Source: Erythroxylum novogranatense (Eukaryota > Streptophyta > Magnoliopsida > Malpighiales > Erythroxylaceae). From it: 64,000 nucleotides of DNA. Below the pieces are notes generated by a model. It had not been told where the DNA came from, searched no databases, and saw nothing but the letters and a program-made list of their open reading frames with translations. Shown here piece after piece: positions 24,102 to 35,365 of this stretch (positions within the stretch are counted from its first letter, which is position 1; the number at the start of each line of letters is the position of its first letter). The stretch covers positions 20,446,350-20,510,349 of the forward strand of contig CM057234.1 in NCBI GenBank assembly GCA_029891385.1. Reading direction: 5' to 3'. The position numbers and the translations under genes are program-made.

Positions 24102-26110
24102 TGTTGAAGGCATTTTTATCATTGAAATGAGTGGCATTTTCCCTTAATTTCTAGATTAATTATTGGGTTTTATACATATATTTCCTGCTAAATTGTTTAG
24201 TTTACCTGAATTTGCATTTATAATTGTTCATGCTTAATTTATAGGAAATGCACCTGGTTTTAATTATAAAAGACCACAACAGTCCAAGGAAAACGTGGGT
24301 AGAAGCAGCAGTCCAAAACGGCAAGTAAACAAGGAGCAAAGCGCAAAAGGAAAAAAGAAGAAGCACACATCATAAACACCAGCCCAAAACGCAAGCCACC
24401 AAGGAATTAATTTGGGGAGGATTTTAACCAGGAGCTAGCTTGAGGAGAACCGTAAAAATTACAACATCAGGCTACATGTGGAGGCGTCAATTTCTGCTAC
24501 AAGAGGAGAGGTCTAAAAGATCCACTACATGACACATAAAAAAAAACAACAAAAATATAAGGAGGCTAGTCGCAGCTACATAGAGGCTAGAGTGGAAGCT
24601 ACCAACAAAAGGACACATGACGCATGCAATTGGAGGAGAAAAATAAACACATGACAGCTCCAAGAAAACAAATCACGCAGCCAAGAAAGAAAACAACGAC
24701 GCAGACCAAGAGGATTTTAATGAGGGGACCACCACGTATGGAGAGAAAAGTCACCACCAAATGAAATCAGCGCACCAGCTGGAGGAGCTTGAGACCCACC
24801 AACAACGTTACAAACAAAAGCAAAGAGACTCCAGAATTTTGGCAATTTTCGAGCACTCATGTTATAGCAAAAAGTAGAGTGGAGACGTGGAGTTGAAAAA
24901 GAATTAAGGCATGAGCACAAGAGAGGGCCAATCACGTAGAAGATGGAGGCTCCACAACTCACGTTGGTAGCTATTTTCAATTTTTTACTCTTTCCACTAA
25001 GCATACACCAAGGAAGGACTAGCTAGAGAGGGACGACGTGACCCACCAAGCTCAAAAGCCCTACCAAGCATTCACTCATGATAAAAACTCTCCACTCATG
25101 CTACTTGGGATTACTCTCGACTCACTCTACATCCAACACTCACGCTACATTGAGCTATCAACTTTACACAAGGAGGAGAGGGAGGCTTGGACACAAAGGA
25201 GTAGCGGCAACAACGTGAGTCAAGCGCAACAGAGGAAAAACGCACAAGGAACGTAGTAGCAGAGGAGAACACGCAGTTGGAGGATCTCACGCAGGTGGTG
25301 ACGTTGGACGCATGACTTCCCTGTTTTTTTCGTTCCTCCTCCTGTAATGTTTATTTCCATTGATTTAATATTTATTTTTTTGAACATAAACATGATTGAG
25401 TAGATCTCTTGTTAGGTTTCAAAGATGGGTAGTAGTTTTCAAATTTCTATATAATTTGATTCTGGATTTTGTTCAATAAAATTGGCTGTTAACTGTTGAT
25501 TCTTGTTTTGAGTATTATTGTGCTTGTTATGTGTTAGGCATCACATAATTTGCGTCGAAATTATCGTTTGAAGAATCGAAAGGTGAAAATTGGTAGTGGA
25601 AAACCAAAATTAAGAACTTATAAGTTTGGACCTAGACATAGGCAAAAATCTATGAGAGGAATCACCAAGTAGATAAAAATCTTAATAGGTTTTAGTTAAT
25701 TTCATGAGCTACGATAGTCGGGTTTGATTTTAACTACGATACTTCTTTGACATCTCGATAGAGAATCATAGATAATTTAGTTCTAGTTTCCTTCAAAGTC
25801 TAGGAATCAAGTTTATTGAATAAACCAGAAGAGAATAATTAGAAATCGATCACGAAACCAAATTTGAAACCTGTCTTTTACATATTTGATTCATCCCTTT
25901 CAGTCATAAATTACGCGATTATTCTATTTGTTTTAGGATTAATTTTAGCAATTTGTTAATTAATCAATTTCTCAATTATCAATATTTAAGTGATCAACCC
26001 AAATAATTGAATGGTTTTAGCCTAGTAATTGTTTAGTAACTCCCTGTGGATCGATACTCTTACTTCCTTATTTACTTGTGTGAACCGTACTTGTGGGACC
26101 TCGGCCACGG
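24102..26110 (+). repeat. Athila-like 3' LTR
   Basis: It starts TGTTGAAGGC right after the purine tract. Near its right side (26038-26105) is the block CTCCCTGTGGATCGATACTC followed by ...GTACTTGTGGGACC, which recurs near LTR ends of Athila/Tat-type plant elements. The exact end is unclear, and no target duplication can be tested because the left LTR is not in the window. The middle (24270-25330) is A-rich with no convincing gene. Confidence 0.65.
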
Positions 26111-26639
26111 ATGTTCTTATCTTTATTCATTTGTTGTCAAGTTCTAATATCAATGTCAAGAAAAAAAAAGATATGAGTATAACTAAAGGCTGTGATTTGC
26201 AACCAATAAATGTTACAATGAACAATAAGTTGTCTATATATATTGATACCTTGCAATGTCGTGCTCTAGATAAGATTCAATCAGCAAAATTATCTAGTGA
26301 GTTGGGAGTGATTGCAATAACTAAATTGCCTTGACTAAAGCATGCCAAGCAGTTGAAGGAAGGCAACTTGCTAGGGAATGCTTCAGATAAAATTTAAGTA
26401 AATTTTCAATTTATTTAATTATATGCAATATTGTTTTACTTATTTAAAAATTAATTTCATTTTTACTTGTTGTTTATAAATGAAGTCGAATATTATCGAT
26501 CTCAACAACCCTGATGTTTCAAACTGTGTGACTTCACTATTGAAACAAAGGACTAGGGATTGTCATTATCGACTAAATCAAAGTTTTAATTATTTTGTAT
26601 AATAAATTAAAACAAAAATATAAATATTATGTACAATAA
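26111..26639. other. AT-rich segment, possible CACTA transposase scrap
   Basis: The frame ending at 26334 has LSIYIDTLQCR and KLSSELGVIAI, a weak echo of the KLSSYIGVLAR phrase common in plant CACTA-associated proteins. A following stretch, 26485-26600, is open in part with no recognised domain. The identity is a guess. Confidence 0.25.
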
Positions 26640-27150
26640 TATGGTTAAAATGTCACGAATAATTACAATTCACATGGTATAACATTTAGGTAAAATATAT
26701 ATTAAAAATTTGACAACATTTTGCAAAACATAGCTAAAACAATTTTGTACTTTTGGATACATTTCCGGAAAGGTAGCTAAAAACCTTTGGCTACACTTTT
26801 GGAAATGTAACAAAAAATATTTTAATACGTTTTTTTTAATGTAGAAAAAAACTTTTTAACTACTTTTCTAAAAACGTAGCTTATCTTTAGCTACAAAAAG
26901 TAAACGTAACGAAAAACGTATCAGAGACAATTTTTCAAAATGTTGCCTCTATTTATTCACTATGAAAATAAAGTGTAAAAAAAGATATTAACAATGATTA
27001 GGGAAAAAAATTGCTTATAGTTTTTTGCTATAGAAATTTTGGGATGCTTTCAACGATGAATACATATCATCGCTAATAACTACTAGTGACAATTTTGTAA
27101 CTTTTAGTAACAAAATAGATCATCGCTAAAAGTCACTTCTTTTGTAATGA
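26640..27150. mobile_element. Degenerate CACTA-like subterminal repeats
   Basis: Short words such as ACGTAGCTA, TTTAGCTAC, GTGACAATTTT and ATCGCTAA repeat in both directions, a habit of CACTA termini. The tract stops at TCTTTTGTAATG (27138-27149), close to the CACTA end TTTCTTGTAGTG. The opposite terminus is missing. Confidence 0.45.
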
Positions 27151-27595
27151 GAAGAGAAATACTTTAAAGTAAGTTTTCATAACTATTACCATTGAACTCA
27201 AATAGAGATTTTGTAAACTTAGCGTTCTTCAACTTTCACTAATTGTTTGTACTTAAAATTCCCCGAAACTTTAAATAATTAAATTTTCAAGCTTATAAAC
27301 TTGAGATCAATCTAACAAGTTTACTCTAAATTCAATTTACATCAAATTATGAGAGCAATTTTGAAATGATATTTTAATCCATAAAATAAGGGGTATTAAT
27401 AAATCGTAAAGACTTTGTTATATAAGGATATGCCTTTTAAAATGATTTTTCAAGAAAAATAGAAGTTAGATTTTAAAATTTCAAACAATGTTTTTAATAT
27501 ATATAATTTGAGAATTTTAAGTCTACTTTTCTAATTTTAGGAAAATCTTTTAAAATATATATCGTAAATATATTTTTATAAAGTCGATCGTTATT
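27151..27595. other. AT-rich noncoding spacer
   Basis: No frame, repeat or known motif was seen. The very low GC content suggests old intergenic DNA. Confidence 0.6.
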
Positions 27596-27879
27596 TTCTT
27601 TTTTTTGTAACGGATAAGAAAATATAACTTAAGTAACAAAACAAGGCAAGGAGACCCCTATGACATCCTCTAGGAGGATCGAAGAACAACACACAGGCGG
27701 GTGTTAAAAGTAGTGGATGCCCAGCTCGAAGCAGCTCAATTTTTCTCACGGTAAATATACCTAGCTTTCACAATCCACTTACGGTTGATGAACTGTTGAA
27801 TACCCAATAGCAGAGTATTACAGGGAACTTGGGTAGAATAGAGGGAGAGAGAGTGTTTATGACAAGCATGGAATCCACG

Positions 27880-28855
27880 TCAAGCTCTACTCGTCGAAAG
27901 CCATGGTTCCATGCAAGCTACAAGCTAGAGAATACTCCCCAGAGTTTGGCATAGATGACCGATCCAAAACCTATATTTTGTGCAAAACCATCGAGCCATT
28001 CCCCAATACTGTCCCGAATAAGGCCTCCTGTGGTAGCCCACGAAGTCGAAGTTTTATATGTGCCATCAATATTGAGGCGGATCCAGTCCGATGGAGGGGC
28101 TTACCAACCCACAAGCATCTCCTCTCTCCCCTGGGTTGCAATAATGTTCTACCGAGCAATTCCGAAGCCTGGATGATCGATCTAACATAATCCAGAATGA
28201 TTACATAAGGGTTGTCTGGCCAGGAAAAGCTTGGATCAAATATATTTTAGTTCCTCCAGAACCAGAGGAACTAGCAAGCAGTGCCAAACAATAGGGACCA
28301 ATCGAATTCTTGAATGTGCTAGTGAATTTGCAGATTCTTTAGCAGCCATCGATGGTTGTCCCCCTAGAAAAAATCGTCGGTGAGAACCCTTAGGAAGAAA
28401 CCATGGTAGAATCTTTGAGCGTAACATCTGTCACGTAGGACATGTAAAGTGGATTCAGTGTCACCACACCAGTGTTAGCACGGGTTCGAAGCTTGGTGTC
28501 TGAGAAATTGATGTTAATTTATTAGCAGTTTGCCGCGAGCAAGGAGCCATAAGAATGCTTTGATTCGGTACAGGCCTGGACAGCTCCAGAGTATTGCCCA
28601 TATGCTACTGGTGCTGTTGTCGAACCTCCTATCAATTAAGTTGTAGGCAGAACGAGTGGAGTAAATACCGTTTTTGGACGCTTCCCAAATCAGATGATCC
28701 AGGCTAAAATGAATGCATGGGGGAAGGAGCCCTACACTTGCCAAGCACACTGAAGGGGGAAGTAGAGCTTGGAAGAGATGCCACCTCCATCCCCCATAAT
28801 CATCCGCAAATGCTTTAACCGATTGATACAATAAATACGTTGAACTTATACCCAT
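27880..28855 (-). pseudogene. LINE ORF2 C-terminus: zinc-binding domain and RNase H
   Basis: The frame 28855-28514 encodes a zf-RVT-type domain: WRWHLFQALLPPSVCLASVG, DHLIWEASKNGIYSTRSAYNL and IKAFLWLLARGKLL. In other frames below it, to about 27880, come SDWIRLNIDGTYK, GGLIRDSIGEWLDGF and AKLWGVFSSL, the plant RVT_3-type RNase H with its DG and E positions. Multiple shifts separate them. The upstream catalytic domains are absent, and the fragment abuts the ORF1 remnant. Confidence 0.8.
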
Positions 28856-29686
28856 GGGCCATACACAACAGTACCATCAGCCTCCTTTGTGGTTGTAGGT
28901 CGCTGATCACCTGGGCCATGGTTTGTTCGCTAACTTGCATCAGTGAGGGTGACCGGATGATTGTGTTCTCAATTCGGACAAGTACCTTCACCATGACTAA
29001 CTCTCTCACAAGCGCAACAAATCTGAGGTAGGCCTTCATACGCCACCTTTATCTCTTCCTCGTCTATTTCCACCCGTTAAATCAATGTCCACTACAACTC
29101 TGGCGAACTTACCCCGCTGTGTTTGTTGAGTATGTTCATCAAGTTTCACAGTATGCCCAACGAGGTTTCCCAAAAAGTGAAAGATGACTGGGTGATACCG
29201 AGACACTGGGAGATCGGGGAAATGCACACAGACGATAGCTCTCGAAGCCTTGCCATGTGCCGGTTGGAAATTGGGGGATCAAGGTTGCACTGCAAGTGCA
29301 TGGTCTAAGATTACCCGGGGGCCTTTTGTAAATGCGATTAAATAATCCTCAATTTCCACTAAGTTCACCAGAAAAAAGTCATTCTCGAGGTCGATAACCT
29401 TCAAAGGGCTAGATAAATTCCACATATTGATTAAGTGATTTCTTAACATCTGAAAACCAATACGTCGTCCCAGTAATTCGACAACAACAGCACGGGACCA
29501 AGTTTTATCCAATTGAGTTTTAAATGTTTCGGAGAGTTCTATTGCGTTCCCAAAAGCTCCTTGGACTCTAGTTATGACCCCTTCTTCAACCTCCATCGGG
29601 GGTTCTTCGGGTCAAGCTAGTTCATCCTCCTCATCTGTTGAAGTTTGTCCAGTAACAGCAGCACGATAACTGAGACATTGATTCAT
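28856..29686 (-). pseudogene. LINE ORF1, DUF4283 and CCHC nucleic-acid-binding protein
   Basis: A start at 29686 (MNQCLSYRAAVTGQ) leads through one stop to the DUF4283 domain, open at 29596-29279: VVVELLGRRIGFQML, then VIDLENDFFLVNL and a typical W/GP...VQP end. It continues shifted as DLPVSRYHPVIFHFLGN and FARVVVDIDL, then YEGLPQICCACERVSHG at about 29037-28987, a damaged CCHC knuckle, and finally YGPWV near 28860. In live L1 elements this protein packages element RNA. Several frameshifts and stops make it dead. Confidence 0.8.
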
Positions 29687-29760
29687 AGTAGGAGGGTTCT
29701 CATCCCTTTCTCTTATTCGAACCTTCTTGGTAGTGTGACCATCGTTCGCAGAAAAAGTGA

Positions 29761-31395
29761 AATCTTAATCCCCTCGCGTGGCTTCAGAACGTTTTGGACT
29801 ATCCGTTTTTTTATAGTTATTTTCTTTTTCGACTTGAGAAATCATGTATTGCTAACTCTTCATGTTTGTTTCATCACTACTTTCATATTTTATAATATTT
29901 CTATCTTTTCTAATTTCCATATTTTTCTATTCTCTTATTATTTTTAAACATGTTTAGAAATTTATTTTGTTAAAATTTTCAGTAAAAAGAAAAGAAAATA
30001 TAATGAAAATAGAAAATATTTTTGTTACTAAAAATAATTTTCATTCATAAAACTGTACTTCATCTTGAGTTTTTACATATCAATGCTATTTCTCTTCAAG
30101 GACATAGTTTTTATTCAGTTTCCTTGGATTTGATATTAAGCCTTCTAGCACCATTAATGGAGACAAACTCTACCCTAAAAGATATTGATATATTATGAGG
30201 TTACTAAAAGAACACATACATGTAATGAATTATAGCTTTCACTATAACCATGCGGGGCGTATGCGTGACTTTCAATCAAAAGAACTGCACGAGATGGGAA
30301 TTTGTCTCCCTATTTTTTCAATCTGTCACTTTGGACCGAGTCTTTGCTTCTCGATCCATTCAAAATCAACCCAGATTTAAAAAAGAAAGGAAAAAGTAAG
30401 AGAGAGAAAGAAAAGCAATGAACAGTCTTAGCTTTGCTTTCGCTTTTGAGGCATACCCAATAGATAAATAATAGCAACTTTTAGTAATTATGTCCTTAAG
30501 ATATCAAAAAACGCAAAAGCCTAACTTTTCCAGTAGAGGAAAATTAAGTGGATAATTTACATACCTTAATAGTTTAAGCTTGATTCAATGACAAGACATA
30601 TATTTCTGATATTGTCAAGTCAGTTGATAATATAAGGAAAAAAAAAAGGAAATGAAGCCATCTGCTGTCATTAAATGTTGTAAAACTAAATTTGAAGTAG
30701 GTGATGTAACTTTGGAGATTGTGATCATCATTAATTGTTGGGTTTAACCAATGTATATCACCCTTAGCACCATTCAAGGAAAAAATGTTTTGAGATGAGA
30801 GCAACTTTAGTTAATGGGGGATGCTTTTAGCTATGGAGAAACAAAGCAACTTTGAAACCAAAGCCAATCCAATTGAATAAAGAAGTGTACATAATTAAAA
30901 TATATACGAACAGTGTTACAGTTCCTACCAATCATGTACAGATACCAGGACTCTTCTTGGAGAGTGTTCCATTTTGTCATGCAAAGTGCAAATCCCATCG
31001 GTGATAATACTCTTTTCATCTTTTGCAAAAATCATCAAACAGGAAACCGCGCAATTAGTCCAAAAGTTCCACACTTTTTTTCTGTACAAAGTTTTGAGTG
31101 GCTACAAATCTTTCTCAAATTTAGCCATCAAATACAGTAGACAATGATTCGTGACACAAAATGACGCTCCATCCATTAAAATTGAAACGGTAATTAACCT
31201 CCGAAGTTTATTCAAGTAATTACTCAACAAACTTAAAAAACTAACTACTTAATTGAAGAAACTCAACTCTCTACAGCATATATGTGCTATGAGCTCAGGA
31301 ACTATCTAAACCAGCACAGATGGTCCAGTGGAACATCTCTCAATTTTCAAATAATATTGTCCTCAGCATCGTAGTCATGAGATTCCTCTCAAAGC
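29761..31395. other. Intergenic sequence downstream of the CLE gene
   Basis: AT-rich, with no recognised gene, repeat or RNA. Short frames on both strands (for example 30574-30804 and 30913-31140) look random. Part of the right end is expected to be the 3' UTR of the CLE25-like gene. Confidence 0.6.
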
Positions 31396-32280
31396 TCAGA
31401 TTCGAACAGGAGGTTGTCTACACTTGGACGCTCTCCTAAAGAAACATATGAAAATACGTTAGCCATGATAACCGCGGACCTATTTTGGTGAAGCAATTAA
31501 TTATCTGGTTATTGGGTGTTTCGAGAGAAAAGGATTTGAAGTATAGGAAATAGAGAAGCTATTGGTGTTCCCTCTACAAATCTATTAAAAGTGGTCCAGT
31601 TCTTTCTCCAATGTCTTTATTTTTTATGAAAATAAGAGAAAGATTGTTAACTAAAGAAGCTTTTGTTGAAGAGTAATGGCATCATCAGCTTTCATGCATT
31701 TCAATAAGTTTATGATCAATATTTCTTTTCTCCTTACACACTCTAAAACAAAGAGGGAAAAAAAAAATGGAGAGAGAAAGAAGTAAGAAATTTTAATCTC
31801 TCTTTTAAATATCCAGAATCGAGTACATAAAGAAGTATGCACGAAGTTGTTAATATCCAATTATTATTTTTTGTTAATGACTGCGTCAAAAATGCATACT
31901 TCAAACATGATCTATCAAAGAAAAGATTTCGGCAATTAGATTGACATGTGAACTGCTGAGCAACAACTAATAGCGCCATCAAACTTCGCGGAACAAGCTA
32001 GCCAGAGAGATATATACAAGTACCTGTTGTGAATAGGATCAGGTCCATTAGGCACTCTTCTCTTGCTAACATAATTGGGATCAAAGTCGTGATGGAACGG
32101 GCGTCTTTCTCTTCCAATGAATCTCGTCCAGTGCTCTAAAATACCTGCTGATGGAGCCGTAGCTCTTGTCACCATTTTGGTTGCATTATCCGCTAGGATT
32201 CCAACGTAGAATAACCAGACAACCCCAAAGAACATAACAGCTCGAAACAAAGCCTTAGGCGACACAATCCCACTTCCCAT
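31396..32280 (-). CDS. CLE25: CLE25-like signalling peptide precursor, two exons
   Basis: Exon 1 (32280-32024) gives an N-terminal hydrophobic signal segment at about residues 10-30 (ALFRAVMFFGVVWLFYVGIL), a variable middle, and the CLE motif RRVPNGPDPIHNR at residues 74-86. The final Arg codon is split by an intron. Donor GT is at 32023-32022, directly after ...CACAACAG; the acceptor TTTCTTTAG ends at 31436. Exon 2 (31435-31396) adds RASKCRQPPVRI and a TGA, for 98 residues in all. CLE precursors are secreted and cut to 12-13 residue hormones read by CLAVATA1-class receptor kinases. The VPNGPDPIHN core matches the CLE25 type, known in Arabidopsis for phloem and dehydration signalling. The exon structure is inferred from splice signals; reading through the donor gives an unlikely 114-residue product. 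No disruption is visible. Confidence 0.88.
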
Positions 32281-32421
32281 CTCCTACCCTCTTTTTTACT
32301 CCTATAATTCAATAGTCAAGGATAGCTGTAGTTAAAATGAAGATCCACGAAGAACCCAAGAACCCCATTCTTTCTGTTCCTAATGAGGAATCTCCAGAGG
32401 TAAATAGAAGGAGAAGCTAAG

Positions 32422-32429
32422 TATATATA
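32422..32429 (-). promoter_or_regulatory. TATA box of the CLE25-like gene
   Basis: TATATATA lies about 140 bp upstream of the start codon at 32280. Transcription would then begin roughly at 32390-32400 and leave a leader of about 110 bases. The assignment rests on sequence and spacing only. Confidence 0.5.
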
Positions 32430-33746
32430 CTTAACACAGGGAGTCAAGTGGGTTTCTAAGTTGGCGGGTATGGGATTATTGGTGGCTCAATCTAAAGGTG
32501 GAGACTAGACGGTGACCGTGAGAAAGAGAGTGTTGTCTGTGTGAGAGGAGCATAACTAAAAAAACAGAAAAGTGGGTTACCCTTGTTGCTTTATACGTTT
32601 GAATGGGTCCGAGAAATGTTGTTCACCTGCATTTCTTTTGGGGACCTCACTGTCTTCCTCTCCCCCTAACTCTTATGCGTTAATATAGGCATAGGGGCCT
32701 TGTGCCCCTATATTAAAATAGGATGAGGAAATGTACATTATCGGTTCTACCGAAGGGACTGGTCTTAAAATAATCATTTCCAAAGTAATGCAACTTATTG
32801 AACTCTGTACAAATGCTGTGCTTTTGGTGTAAACTTATAAATGCTCAAGTAAAAGAGTAATGACTTTCAGAAATTTAACAGAGAAGTGGCCATCAATAAG
32901 TGCTTCTCAAAATGAAAGAGCAACAGATTCAAGAAGGAAAAAAGCATTAAAGGGAATTAATGCTTCTGACAGAGATTTGGATATATGAGAGCGTGGCCAA
33001 TCCTACTTTCATCTCCGTGTCAACTGGAATGTACTAAACTGGCAGTTAGTTCTCAACCCCCACCTAAAAGAAGCGAATGCCTGATAGAAACAAAAGGATG
33101 TCTCTGAAAACATGCAATCAAGCTCCCTTTTAGCTTTGTTTCGCTAGTGAATCTCTCTCAACTTCAGTATTTGCAATTACTTTGGCACACGAAACACCAA
33201 AGGCATGGAATATACGATAGAGATAGATCCGTCCTTAGAAAAGCTAGTATACTCTTTTGGAAAAGGAAGTCTCATCAGACTTTGGATCAGTTTCTTCCTC
33301 GCGCAATGAATCAAGAAATACTTGAAAACTTTCCGAGGAATAAGAAGATTCATACAATGATTAATGGAATCGAATCAAACTGCCTAAAAGCAGGACAGGC
33401 AGAACTTTTTATACAAGTAGTATCATAATTCTAAGTGACATAAGAATTCTCATTAATATGTCACAGCTACAAACATATCAACGTACAATAATTCAATCGT
33501 TTAATCCATTTTTTCAGGTAAAAAGTTAAAGGTATCAAACTTTCTTGAGCATCAGGTTTCGGAAACACCAAATTCATTAAATCCACGTACTAAAATATGT
33601 TTTTCGAAATGACACGCACTAAAATATGTTGTTAGTTCTTTAAGTTCCGTGCATGTCAGTAATAAAGCTTTAAGATGAGAAGTGATCAAGTTTAAATATA
33701 GCATTGTAGGTTAAATGGCTGTTAGATGCCAATCACAAATTAAAGT
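32430..33746. other. Promoter-proximal and intergenic sequence
   Basis: Upstream of the CLE25-like gene. It contains a hairpin at 32691-32711 (ATAGGGGC, loop CTTGT, GCCCCTAT). A 93-codon frame at 33147-33428 has no recognised domain and no sign of being a gene. Nothing else was recognised. Confidence 0.55.
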
Positions 33747-34346
33747 TGATTCCTTACTTTCAAGTGTAAGTAGAAATCTCAAATTAGAAAGAGATGGAAT
33801 TAATGAGAATATATAAGTAGAAAGGATCTATAAACCTAATGCTTTAAGGTTTTAGGTGTAGTGTCAAGGCGTATGTTCCCTCACTAGGCCCTTGATGTAG
33901 ATCTCCTATAAAAGTGAACTCCTCATATCTAACAAGTGGTATCAGATTCAATGCTTTGACAAGGGACAAATATAAAGATAATAGTCAAATCTTATGATTG
34001 CCTCCCCACAAATAAGAGCAAGGAGATTCCTGGTAGGCCTAGACCAGTAGATTAGAAGGGCTTTTGGTGATGTCATATAATCGAGTTGCTAAGAAAAAAA
34101 ACTTTCTCTTAAGGGAGAGTCCAAGCCTAATGTAGAAATTCACACATGAAGAGGAGATTATTGGGATGTCAAGTGTGAGTAGGAATCCCACATTGGAAAG
34201 GAATATAACTAGTGAAGGATATATAAATAAAAAGGACCTATAAACTTAATATCTTAAGGTTTTGTGATGTCAAGGCTCATGAGTATGTTCCCTCACTAGG
34301 CTTATGATGTAAATCTTCCATGAAAATGGACCCCTCGAATCCAACA
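33747..34346 (+). mobile_element. TRIM element, copy 1
   Basis: Two direct repeats of about 188 bp (33747-33934 and 34159-34346) flank a noncoding centre of about 220 bp. Each repeat carries AAGTGT[A/G]AGTAG, the phrase CTATAAAC(C/T)TAAT and a CTAACA or CCAACA end. AGTGGTATCAGA follows the first repeat, a tRNA-iMet primer site (33937-33946). GAGGAGAT before the second is the purine tract. With 600 bp and no gene it fits a terminal-repeat retrotransposon in miniature, which moves by borrowed enzymes. The left edge is set by alignment and may be a few bases off. Confidence 0.8.
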
Positions 34347-34891
34347 CTTATAATAGACAAATTACCCTTCCGTCAAGCTCCTTCAACCTTCCAACAATAT
34401 GCAACTAGTTTAATGAGATTTTGATTGTGTCACTTCCCAAACCCAAACTAATTTTATTGGTTGCGGCGAATCACCACTTAATAATAAGACTCAATTACTC
34501 GAGTCTTATCATCAAATTTAAAATTAAATTAAGATGTATAGAACATTAATCCATAAATTCTCAAGCAACTAAAATCTTAAAAAAAAATCACAAATTCAAC
34601 TATATCTAATGTCATTTGCATAATTAACAAATTAAATCTACGAATCTTTGAAATTCAAATAGCACAAGATAATGATTTTTTTAACTACAAAGCTACACAA
34701 CGTACATATATTTTATTGGGTGTTTTGTTATGTTTTCATGTTTAATTCTTGTAAATATTTTATGTAATTGAGAAAATATTATTTTGAGAATAAGTTTATC
34801 GAGAAATCAAGATCTTTATAGAGAAACTAAGGGAGAAATTATACTACTGACTAAACAGGGTCTCAAGTACAAACATGTTGTAATTTATATT
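34347..34891. other. Spacer between the two TRIM copies
   Basis: AT-rich with no recognised gene or repeat. The two TRIM copies are separate insertions, since their repeats and centres differ by many substitutions. Confidence 0.55.
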
Positions 34892-35365
34892 TGTTGGAAT
34901 TTCAAGTGTGAGTGGGAATCCTACATTGGAATGAGATGAAACTAGTGAAGAGCATATAAGTGGAAATGGCCTATAAACTTAAGGCCTTAAGTTTTTAGGT
35001 TAAAGTATAGTGTCAAAGCCCACAAGTACGTTTCCTCACTAAGCTCATGATGTAGATCTCCCAAGTAAGTAGGCTCCTCAGGTTTAACAAGTGGTATCAT
35101 AGCCGATGGTTCAACAAGGAACAAGTATGGAGATGACAGTCAGAACCTATAGTTGCCATCCCCACGTGGAAGAGCAAGAAGACTCCTGGGAAGCCCAAAC
35201 TAATAGAGTAGATTTGGTGACTTCATAAGCTTGAACTGCTAAGAAAAAGGAAGAAAAAGTTTTTCTCATGGGAGAGTGCAAGCCCAATGTGGAAGTTAAC
35301 ACTTGTGGGGGAGATTGTTGAGATTTCGAGTGTGAGTGAAAATATCACATTGGAAGGAGATATGT
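34892..35365 (+). mobile_element. TRIM element, copy 2, 3' truncated
   Basis: The first terminal repeat runs 34892 (TGTTGGAATTTCAAG) to 35089 (TTTAACA), followed by primer site TGGTATCATAGC at 35092. The centre ends in the purine tract GTGGGGGAGAT. The second repeat starts at 35316 (TGTTGAGATTTCGAG) but stops matching after about 50 bp. It is related to copy 1 in both repeat and centre. Confidence 0.78.

Larger units (their letters stand above)
8059..26110 (+). mobile_element. Athila-like Ty3/gypsy element, 3' half, split by a nested insertion
   Basis: RT, RNase H and integrase of the Athila type occupy 8078-10904. Noncoding sequence follows to 11287, is interrupted by the insertion 11288-22685, and resumes at 22691 to reach the polypurine tract at 24087 and the LTR start at 24102. 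Joining the flanks across the insertion (one copy of CTGTC) restores continuous sequence. The 5' half is missing from the window, having been separated by the chromovirus at 1-8058. The right LTR end is not certain; 26110 is an estimate. Confidence 0.82.
27596..29760 (-). mobile_element. L1-type LINE, internally deleted
   Basis: On the minus strand the remains run ORF1 (DUF4283 domain plus CCHC knuckle), then directly the zinc-binding domain and RNase H that end ORF2. Endonuclease and reverse transcriptase are missing, so an internal deletion of several kb is inferred. A T-run at 27599-27608 on the plus strand could be the remnant of the poly(A) tail at the element's 3' end. No target duplication was identified. 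Confidence 0.82.

Noticed and set aside
31936..32023. Unspliced extension of the CLE precursor to 114 residues
   Set aside because: A clean donor directly after the split Arg codon and a matching acceptor with a short basic second exon give a better CLE25-type end.
33147..33428. 93-codon frame as a small gene
   Set aside because: No known motif, no supporting signals, and its length is possible by chance in AT-rich DNA.
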